Source of the DNA: a virus
IMG/VR virus record: IMGVR_UViG_3300042924_007338
Location: 1 to 21,569 of that record
Length of the DNA stretch: 21,569 nucleotides
Strand: one strand, 5' to 3'
The notes beneath the pieces are model-generated. The model did not search any database. It worked only from the letters and a program-made list of their open reading frames with translations, and was not told the origin of the DNA. Position numbers and translations under genes: made by a program. Positions 15,558-21,569 of this stretch are shown piece by piece; the first letter of the stretch is position 1; each line of letters opens with the position of its first letter.

Positions 15558-18226
15558 CCGTCGAGCGCATCAACTGGCAGACCGCCGCGTCGCAGGGCGC
15601 GCAGGTCGTGTACGGCGTGCTCATCGCGGGCATCCCGCACCTGCTCGTGGGCGACGGCGTGACGGTGTCCACCGTGGCGTGGACGGACGCGGCCGACCCC
15701 GCGTGGCACGCCGGGACGAGCCCCACGACGCGCCCGTGGCTCGCGCTCGACGAGCTCACGGTGGAGGAGCGCATCCGCCCGATCGACGGCGGGATCGACG
15801 TGTCGAGCATCTCGCTCAAGCTGGCGGACATCGGCGGCGGCGTCACCGCCCTGCTCGGCGCGCGCGACGCCATGGACGTGAGCACGCTCACGACGGGGAT
15901 CACCGCGACGGCCACGAGCATCGGCGTGCGGTCAACGGCGGCGTTCCCATCGTCGGGCGTGCTGCACATCGGCCGCGAGCGCATCACGTACACGGGCAAG
16001 ACCTCGGGCTCGGTCACGGGCTGCACGCGCGGCACGGCTGGCACGAAGGCACGGCGGCACCAGGTCACGCAGGGCTTCGCGCCCCCGCGGGTCTTCGAGG
16101 GCGACGCGCTGCCGTTCACCCTCGGGCGCCGCGTGACGGTGTGGGCGCTGCAGCTCTCGGGCACGACCGTGACGGACCCCACGCTGATCTACGACGGGCG
16201 GGTGGGTCCGGGCACGCGCATGTCGGACGCGGGCGCCGCGTGGGAGATCCCGGTGGACCACGCGAGCAAGGCGCTCGCCGAGGAGACACGGGCGGTCGAG
16301 GTGTACCTGTACGGTTACGGGCACCACATCGCGGGGCGCACAACGACCAACGACGCGAACGACCAGCCGCCGCGGTTCACGCCGCTGTTCGCGCGGTGGG
16401 CCGTGCCGAACAGCGGCGGCGCTGCGATCTATCTGCACAACAGCGCGACCTATCCACACGGGTCGGGCTGGAGCCCGAGCGCGGAGGTGTTCCTCGAGCG
16501 CTGGACCGAGGCCGCGCGTGCGCTCGGCGTGGCGGTGGTGCACGGCGTCGACTCCAACGGCTACTACATCAACGCGGGCGCCTCCCCTGCTCGGCGCCTG
16601 GAAATCACGTGGGCGTGGGGCGAAGGCGGGTCCAACGCGTACCCCGCGAACCCCGGCGACAGCGTCACCAGCGCGCGCGCCTACATGCACACGCCGACCG
16701 AGGCGTGCCTGTGGCTCTACGACAAGATCCGGCTCGACCCGGGCGACCTCGCGCTGATCCCTGCGGCGCCCACGGGCGCGACGGGCATCGCCGCGTCGTG
16801 GGGCCTCGACGTCGAGCGCGACAACGACCAGCTCCCCAAGGCCATGGTGCGCGTGCGCATCGGCGGCGACGACGGCACGAACCTCACGGGCGTGACCGCC
16901 TTCGACCACCGCGGCCTCGCGATCACGGGCACTCTCGCGGGGGAGCGCGCGTTCGGCGCGGAGATCCTGCTCACGAAGCCCACACGCGCGCCGCTGCGCC
17001 TGTACGTGCAGATCAACGCACGCACGGCGGGGTGGTGGGACGCGATCCGCTACGGCGTCATCGAGAGCATCGACACCCTGCGCGGCCTCGACCACGTGCA
17101 GGATTCGCTCGCGTGGGACCGCATCGAGAGCGTCGCCGGGAACTCGCAGCCTTGGAACTGGGAGCGCACGTACTGGATCGCGCCCGAAGAGCCCCCGCTG
17201 CGCGCGCTGCGCGACGAGGCCACGCTCTCCGGGTTGATGCTCTGCACCTGGCGCGCGCGCATCTCCGTCGCGCGCATCCGCGAGCCGTCGACCACGGAGA
17301 CGGCGACGCGCACCATCGGGCAGGCCGACCTTCGCCGGGGGCAGCTCCCGACGATGCGCGAGGTGCGCGACGGGATCATCTCGTCGGTGAAGCTGATCCT
17401 CCCGCCGCACAACGTCGAGAAACCCAACTACCTGCGGGTGATCGACGCCACGGCGATCAGTGAGAGCGGCGCGGGCGCGGAGATCACCGCGCGCGTGGCC
17501 GAGGGCGCGATGCGCGGCGGCGAGGACCCGCGCACGAGCCCCTCGATCCGCACCGCCGTCGAAAACATCGCGCTCTCCCTGCTCACGCCCTGGACCCGGC
17601 CTTACCGCCTCGTGACGGTGCCGACGGACCTGCGCGCGGCCGACGTCGAGGTCGGCGACGTGATCGCCCTGGACGAGTGGCTGCTGCCCTCGGGCACGGG
17701 CACGCGCGGGATCAGCGGGCGCGGCGTGGTCGTGGGGTGGCGCAAGTCCTACACCACCGGCCGGGTGGACCTCATGCTGCGGGTGGCGCCTGCTCGGGCC
17801 GGGTGGGCGCCTGCGTACGCCGTGAACACCATCTCCGGCGCGGTGCTCACCCTCGACAACCCCTACCCGACGGGCCCCGCAGGCTTCGGCACGGAGTACA
17901 CCGCGACGGGGGCTCTGCGCACGGACTTCGGCCTTGAGTCACTCTCGCCGGGGCACAAGATGCGGCTGGTCGAGGTGGGCAACCGCTCGCCGGCGACGCC
18001 GCTGTCGGTGGAGGTCTTGAGCGTCGACGCGGGCGCGGGCACGGTGACGCTGACGGCGTCGCCCGGGGCGTCGTGGGAGACGCTCGCGACCTCGAGCTAC
18101 GGCAAGGTGTTGCTGATCCCCGAGACGCACGCGAACAGCCTCACGGCGCAGCGGCGCTACGTCTACGTGGCCGACGGGTCCAGCGTGACCTTGAGCACGG
18201 GCGATCCGGCGCGGACGTGGGTTTAG
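15554..18226 (+). CDS. Tail hub / tail-tip attachment protein
   Basis: Large structural protein of 890 residues at the tail tip, probably the central hub that the distal ring and fibres attach to. GTG 15554 overlaps the previous stop as GTGA and has GGGGGTG upstream; the longer frame from 15506 lies inside the neighbour. Seen: around residues 135-160 a conserved-looking structural motif, GVLHIGRERITYTGKTSG with GCTRGTAGT, which I know from other phage tail proteins. A middle part is rich in Trp, and C-terminal beta repeats follow. No glycosidase or peptidase motif is recognised. The stop overlaps the convergent lipoprotein stop by four bases. Confidence 0.7.
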   Translation: MTVERINWQTAASQGAQVVYGVLIAGIPHLLVGDGVTVSTVAWTDAADPAWHAGTSPTTRPWLALDELTVEERIRPIDGGIDVSSISLKLADIGGGVTALLGARDAMDVSTLTTGITATATSIGVRSTAAFPSSGVLHIGRERITYTGKTSGSVTGCTRGTAGTKARRHQVTQGFAPPRVFEGDALPFTLGRRVTVWALQLSGTTVTDPTLIYDGRVGPGTRMSDAGAAWEIPVDHASKALAEETRAVEVYLYGYGHHIAGRTTTNDANDQPPRFTPLFARWAVPNSGGAAIYLHNSATYPHGSGWSPSAEVFLERWTEAARALGVAVVHGVDSNGYYINAGASPARRLEITWAWGEGGSNAYPANPGDSVTSARAYMHTPTEACLWLYDKIRLDPGDLALIPAAPTGATGIAASWGLDVERDNDQLPKAMVRVRIGGDDGTNLTGVTAFDHRGLAITGTLAGERAFGAEILLTKPTRAPLRLYVQINARTAGWWDAIRYGVIESIDTLRGLDHVQDSLAWDRIESVAGNSQPWNWERTYWIAPEEPPLRALRDEATLSGLMLCTWRARISVARIREPSTTETATRTIGQADLRRGQLPTMREVRDGIISSVKLILPPHNVEKPNYLRVIDATAISESGAGAEITARVAEGAMRGGEDPRTSPSIRTAVENIALSLLTPWTRPYRLVTVPTDLRAADVEVGDVIALDEWLLPSGTGTRGISGRGVVVGWRKSYTTGRVDLMLRVAPARAGWAPAYAVNTISGAVLTLDNPYPTGPAGFGTEYTATGALRTDFGLESLSPGHKMRLVEVGNRSPATPLSVEVLSVDAGAGTVTLTASPGASWETLATSSYGKVLLIPETHANSLTAQRRYVYVADGSSVTLSTGDPARTWV

Positions 18227-18705
18227 CGCCGAGGGAATGCAGTAGTCACAACGTCGATGGCGCCCACGGCGTCCTGGGCCGTGTCGTCGAACCATGAGGC
18301 TCTGACGGTCCACGTCGTGCGGACCACGATGGACACCGCGCCGCCCTGCGACTCGCCAGAGCGAAACGCCAAATCTCCCGTGTAGACTACGCGGCTGGCT
18401 GCGGGGTCGGTGGCGACGCGGCACGTGTTGAAACGGGAGTCGCTCGCGACGATTGCGCCCGTCGTCACGTTCACCTGCGCGAAGCAGCTCGACGTGATGC
18501 TCATGGAGGGAGACGACCGCGAGAGGGAACGCTCGAAGCCCTCAATGCGCTGAGTCAGTGTGGAGCACATCCCCGCGGGGAGTCCAACGCACGAAACGAC
18601 CCGCGACGTGTGAGCCCACTGCTCGGTGTCCGCCCACTGGAGCGGGCCGCTGTTGCAGGCGACGAGCAGGGTCAGCGTGGCGAGCAGGGCGGCGAGTCGG
18701 GTCAT
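18223..18705 (-). CDS. Lipoprotein moron, candidate superinfection-exclusion factor
   Basis: 160 residues, the only convincing minus-strand gene in the window. Seen: a signal peptide with basic start MTRLAALLATLTL and lipobox LVAC, with lipidated C17 followed by Asn-Ser, so not an inner-membrane Asp+2 signal. Four more cysteines (C39, C47, C74, C95) could form two disulfides, and the C-terminal half is beta-rich. The ATG at 18705 (minus) has a strong GGAGG ribosome site. It faces the tail hub gene tail-to-tail, with stops overlapping at 18223-18226. The DNA is visibly less GC-rich than its neighbours. Known parallels are phage T5 Llp, a lipoprotein encoded beside the receptor-binding gene that blocks the host receptor, and other lipoprotein exclusion factors. 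That role here is inference; a plain lysogenic-conversion surface protein is equally possible. Confidence 0.75.
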   Translation of the reverse strand: MTRLAALLATLTLLVACNSGPLQWADTEQWAHTSRVVSCVGLPAGMCSTLTQRIEGFERSLSRSSPSMSITSSCFAQVNVTTGAIVASDSRFNTCRVATDPAASRVVYTGDLAFRSGESQGGAVSIVVRTTWTVRASWFDDTAQDAVGAIDVVTTAFPRR

Positions 18706-18751
18706 GGGGGCACCTCCGGTGCGCGTGACCCTACGTCGACGTCCCCGGGCG

Positions 18752-18784
18752 GTCACACGATTTGGCCCTCTGCCCCGCTGTGAC
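18752..18784. promoter_or_regulatory. Inverted GTCACA/TGTGAC pair in the divergent promoter region
   Basis: GTCACA (18752-18757) and TGTGAC (18779-18784) are perfect 6-base inverted arms with a 21-base gap. They lie in the 93-bp region between the lipoprotein start and the plus-strand gene at 18799. The right arm overlaps the start of motif site C. This could be a control site serving both directions. Confidence 0.35.
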
Positions 18785-18794
18785 ATATCCTGTC
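18782..18794 (+). promoter_or_regulatory. GACATANNCTGTC motif, site C
   Basis: GACATATCCTGTC, identical to site D and preceded by T. Only four bases separate it from the ATG at 18799, so no ribosome-binding site fits between them. If TATCCT (18786-18791) acts as a -10 element, transcription would start at or next to the A of the start codon, giving a leaderless message. Confidence 0.65.
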
Positions 18795-18798
18795 CACC

Positions 18799-19506
18799 AT
18801 GAGCGTGCTCGGGAAATACCTCCCCCACCCGCCCGCAGGCTCGGGCTCCTGGGGTGACGCGGGCGAGCCCCTCGACGCCGGGCGGTGGACGATCCTGCGG
18901 CAGAGCGCGGTATTCCTCGCGCAGGCCAACGCATCGCGGCACCTCGCGGAGCACAACGGCTTTCGGGGGATCTACCGGCCGGCGATCGGCGGCACGTCGT
19001 TCACCGACCCGCCCGCGGTGCAGCAGATCCCGGTGATCTACACGCGCAAGACCGGGGGCTCGTTCCTCGACTTCGGCGTGCACTGGTTCCACCCGGCCGT
19101 GCTCGGCGAGACGTCGCCCACGGTGATTGCGCCCTTCGGCACGGTGGTTCTGCGCGCCCGGTGGAAGGTCGCGGGCGGCTACACCCTCGGCGTGGTCCTC
19201 GGCGCGAGCGCGGGCACGGGCGGGCCACACGCGGCGCAGACCGTGGGGACGGCGCAGTCCACGACCACGAGCGCGACATGGGCCGACCTGACGCTGACGC
19301 TGCCCCTCACGGAAACGAACACCCTCGAGGTCGACATGCGCCCCGCGGCGGGCGCGAGCGCGCTCCCCGACAACTACCAGCGCGGGCGCCTGCGATACGC
19401 GCGGCTGTTCTTCGGCGCGTACTGCTCCTCGGACATCGACACCGTGGGCACGCGCGGGCAGGTCGTGAACATCAGCGTGCACCTCGCGGGCACGAACGGG
19501 ACGTGA
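18799..19506 (+). CDS. Tail-tip or receptor-binding type protein
   Basis: 235 residues, family not recognised. The N-terminal ~50 residues, with LDAGRWTILRQSAVFLAQANASRHLAEH, could be a helical attachment segment. From about residue 100 on it has alternating strands (TVVLRARWKVAGGYTLGVVLG, then WADLTLTLPLTETNTLEVDM) typical of a jelly-roll or carbohydrate-binding-like domain. The position after the tail hub suggests a tip or fibre role. Only site C precedes it and there is no Shine-Dalgarno site. The stop is one base from the next ATG. Confidence 0.6.
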   Translation: MSVLGKYLPHPPAGSGSWGDAGEPLDAGRWTILRQSAVFLAQANASRHLAEHNGFRGIYRPAIGGTSFTDPPAVQQIPVIYTRKTGGSFLDFGVHWFHPAVLGETSPTVIAPFGTVVLRARWKVAGGYTLGVVLGASAGTGGPHAAQTVGTAQSTTTSATWADLTLTLPLTETNTLEVDMRPAAGASALPDNYQRGRLRYARLFFGAYCSSDIDTVGTRGQVVNISVHLAGTNGT

Positions 19507-19507
19507 G

Positions 19508-20605
19508 ATGACGCAGATTCAGCACCAGAACCGCGGGCGCCCGACGATCCCCGAGCAGAGCCCGCGCATCGGCGTCCCGCCAACGGCGGCGGAGATGCTG
19601 CAGCACGCCGACTGCATCAACGGCGCGAGCCTGGACGACCACGCGGGACGCTTCGGCACGTCGGAGATCCTCGACACCGGCACGTTCACCTGGAGCTACA
19701 CGCGCACGGCGCAGGCGCGTTACCTCTGCGTGCGCGCGATCATCGCGGCGACCGCGCCCGTCACGACCCCGGGCACCGACACGGTGACGCTCGACCTCAC
19801 GCTCTCGGACGGGACCAACACCCTCGCGAGCTCGTCGTCGAAGCTCCCCCGCGGTTGGAAGGGGGAGACGCACGTGTCGCCGCTGGCGTACCTCGGGGGC
19901 AGGCACGACGGGCTGCACGTCACGGGCTACGTCGACCTCGACGACGTGGACGATGACCTGACGGCCGGGAGCGACTGGTCCATCACGGTGGTCGTGACCA
20001 TTGCGGGCGGCGCGCAGGTCCAAGTCTTGAGCGCCTGGGAGGTGCCCGGCTTCGCCATCGACGACGACGTCCCAGGCCGCGGCGTGCTCGTTGGGAACTA
20101 CAGCAGGGACCGCGAGATCGTCGACACGCCCCTCGGCTGCGAGCAGCTCATCACCCAGGACGATTACGCCGTGACGCAGCAGCGCACGATCCTCTCGACG
20201 GCGTGGCGGCAGCAGGTCGCCGACAGCACCGAGACGCCCTCGTGCGCGTCGACCAGTTACGGCGCCGTGAGCCTGCTCGATGAGGGCGGGAGCGTGGGGC
20301 ACTTCCGCACCATCGCCCGCGCGCTCCCGACGCCTGGCGCTGACGTGCCGATCCGGTTCCGCGTGCTCTACCGCATGACGGGCGGCACCACCGAGACGGG
20401 ACAGGTGCGCATCAACACGGGCGCGACCGGGGGGCCGTGGGCGACGGCATCGCTAGCCTACACGGCCTCGTGGACGTGGAGCGCGTGGGTGACCGCGGCG
20501 CACCTCTCGGGCGCCGACGAGACCACCATCGAGGCCAAGGTCAGCGCAAGCCCCGCGGTGCTGTGGATCGCCGCCATCGCGGTGATGGAGGCGTGCGCGC
20601 CCTAA
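19508..20605 (+). CDS. Beta-rich tail-tip or receptor-binding type protein
   Basis: 365 residues, family not recognised. The N-terminal part TAAEMLQHADCINGASLDDHAG is a short helical region. It is followed by two beta-rich halves: residues ~55-185 (TDTVTLDLTLSDGTN, DWSITVVVTIAGGAQVQVLSAW) and ~255-365 (VPIRFRVLYRMTGG, then TIEAKVSASPAVLWIAAIAV). The C-terminal half has a strand pattern like that of the previous gene product, hinting at a shared jelly-roll type fold; this is weak. ATG 19508 follows the previous stop after one base, so both genes probably share a transcript starting near site C. Confidence 0.6.
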   Translation: MTQIQHQNRGRPTIPEQSPRIGVPPTAAEMLQHADCINGASLDDHAGRFGTSEILDTGTFTWSYTRTAQARYLCVRAIIAATAPVTTPGTDTVTLDLTLSDGTNTLASSSSKLPRGWKGETHVSPLAYLGGRHDGLHVTGYVDLDDVDDDLTAGSDWSITVVVTIAGGAQVQVLSAWEVPGFAIDDDVPGRGVLVGNYSRDREIVDTPLGCEQLITQDDYAVTQQRTILSTAWRQQVADSTETPSCASTSYGAVSLLDEGGSVGHFRTIARALPTPGADVPIRFRVLYRMTGGTTETGQVRINTGATGGPWATASLAYTASWTWSAWVTAAHLSGADETTIEAKVSASPAVLWIAAIAVMEACAP

Positions 20606-20624
20606 CACTCTGAAACCACCGCAC

Positions 20625-20653
20625 AACCCGCGCGCGAATGGACATATCCTGTC
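20625..20653 (+). promoter_or_regulatory. GACATANNCTGTC motif, site D, with upstream CG block
   Basis: GACATATCCTGTC at 20641-20653, preceded at the same 4-base spacing as site B by AACCCGCGCGCG (20625-20636). It lies in the 95-bp gap before the gene at 20701, which has its own Shine-Dalgarno AGGAG (20687-20691). A transcript starting just after the motif would carry a leader of roughly 45 bases. Confidence 0.65.
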
Positions 20654-20700
20654 ACGCGCGTTAGCCTCCCGCGGACCCCTCTTGACAGGAGCACCCGCGC

Positions 20701-21021
20701 ATGGCGTCGAAGCGACTACTCACCACCACCTCGGTCGCGACCAGCGGCTCCAGCGGCGTGCTCGTGGAGCTCGACGTGAGCAGCGTCGTGGACGTGATGA
20801 TCCTGCTCACGCCCGCGGGGCAGAACCTCACCGCGGTGAGCGTCGAAGCGGACGCGGGCAACGGCGAATGGGGCGAGTACGCGCTCACCATCGCGCCCCT
20901 CGCTGCGGGGAGCACCTCGCGCCCCATCGAGCTGACCAACCTCGCCGCGTCGCGCATCCGCGTGAAGGCCACGGCGGCGGGCGTCGGCACCTGTCGCGTC
21001 ACCGCGTACGGGAGGGAGTGA
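20701..21021 (+). CDS. Small beta-rich hypothetical structural protein
   Basis: 106 residues, almost entirely strand-forming (SGVLVELDVSSVVDVMILL, TAVSVEADAGNGEWGEYALTI, RIRVKATAAGVGTCRVTAYG). No signal peptide or membrane segment is seen. The size and pattern suit a single small beta-sandwich domain such as a fibre, decoration or accessory tail protein; no family is recognised. ATG 20701 has AGGAG nine bases upstream. The stop is one base before the next ATG. Confidence 0.65.
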   Translation: MASKRLLTTTSVATSGSSGVLVELDVSSVVDVMILLTPAGQNLTAVSVEADAGNGEWGEYALTIAPLAAGSTSRPIELTNLAASRIRVKATAAGVGTCRVTAYGRE

Positions 21022-21022
21022 G

Positions 21023-21569
21023 ATGCCCGCAAGCTACGGCGGCGCCAGCGGCGCGTCCCTCCCCGACACGCCCGACGACGTCCTGCTCGACTTCGCCAAC
21101 CGCGGCAAGGCGATCATTCTCGATCAGACGACGGGCGAGGGCCTCGCGCTGCCGGTCGCGACGCTGCTCGAGGGCGCGACCGGCGAGGCGACCGAGACAG
21201 CCGCGAGCGGCGATTGGCTCGTCGGCGACGGCGCGGGCGGCGCGCAGCTCGCGAGCGCGGCACCGGGCGATGTGCGCGCGGTCCTCGGCGTGCCTAGCGC
21301 CCTGCAGCTCATCCCGCTCGCGCCCTACGCCAGCACGGTTTCGACGGTCGATGTCGCCATCGGAGGCGCGTACTTCGCGCCGGCCGACTACGCGATCACG
21401 GGCAAGACCACGGTGCTCACCCTCGACGCAATCGGGCAGGTCGTGAGCGGCGTCACGGGCACGCTCACGCTGCACAACCTCACCGACGCGGCCGACGTCG
21501 CCACCCTCGCGTGGATTGAGACCAGCGCGACCCGCAAGACCACGTCCGTGACGCTGCCGAGCGCGGCGA
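21023..21569 (+). CDS. Tail fibre-like protein, 3' end cut off by window
   Basis: ATG 21023 follows the previous stop after one base and has GGGAGGGAG upstream. The frame is open to the last base, giving at least 182 residues. Seen: an N-terminal Gly/Ser-rich start, FANRGKAIILDQTTGEGLALPVA, then GDWLVGDGAGGAQLASAA and DVRAVLGVP. The last resembles the repeating Gly/Ala 'aaLGv' phrases in phage tail fibre N-terminal regions. After it come beta-type repeats (STVDVAIGGAYFAP, TLTLHNLTDAADVATLAW). It is probably the first part of a longer fibre or tip protein. Confidence 0.65.
   Translation, partial: MPASYGGASGASLPDTPDDVLLDFANRGKAIILDQTTGEGLALPVATLLEGATGEATETAASGDWLVGDGAGGAQLASAAPGDVRAVLGVPSALQLIPLAPYASTVSTVDVAIGGAYFAPADYAITGKTTVLTLDAIGQVVSGVTGTLTLHNLTDAADVATLAWIETSATRKTTSVTLPSAA

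Noticed and set aside
18207-18231. CGGCGC/GCGCCG inverted repeat over the convergent stops, considered as a two-way terminator
   Set aside because: Six-base stem with a 13-base loop and no T-tract on either side; such pairs arise easily in DNA this GC-rich.

Overview
The window is part of a tailed double-stranded DNA bacteriophage or prophage, most likely a siphovirus, in a very GC-rich host. The genes have strongly G/C-biased third codon positions and many GTG starts. The composition suits a myxobacterial or other high-GC host, but no host marker gene is visible, so that is inference. I see no integrase, repressor, lysis cassette, tRNA or rRNA.

Layout: (1) bases 2-1816 are the C-terminal part of a replicative primase-helicase type ATPase that continues to the left of the window. 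(2) Bases 1817-2195 have no convincing gene but hold a striking array of GGGGAGGAT repeats in both orientations. It includes a 38-bp near-perfect direct repeat and a central hairpin, and is a candidate replication origin or control site. (3) Bases 2196-4565 hold an unknown helical protein, a small-terminase-like HTH protein and the large terminase. (4) Bases 4655-9936 are the head module: portal, scaffold, major capsid protein with an inserted beta-rich domain, and four small head-completion genes. (5) Bases 9944-18226 are the tail module: major tail protein, tail assembly chaperone with a predicted -1 frameshift extension, a small Cys-rich ORF, tape measure, a distal-tail-type protein and a large tail hub protein. 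(6) Bases 18223-18705 hold a minus-strand lipoprotein gene inside the tail module, a candidate superinfection-exclusion moron. (7) Bases 18799 to the window end encode beta-rich tail-tip or receptor-binding type proteins, the last one cut by the window edge.

The assembly logic is that of a scaffold-using siphovirus. Terminase packages DNA through the portal into a shell built on a separate scaffold protein, and no maturation protease is visible. Neck proteins join a tail whose length is set by a ~770-residue tape measure. Most genes are tightly packed, with overlapping stops and starts.

Two features stand out. A 13-bp motif, GACATANNCTGTC, occurs four times (2705, 4618, 18782, 20641). Each copy lies in a gap just before a plus-strand gene, so it is a candidate phage-specific promoter or operator. 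The second is the divergent lipoprotein beside the putative receptor-binding genes, an arrangement comparable to known receptor-blocking lipoproteins.
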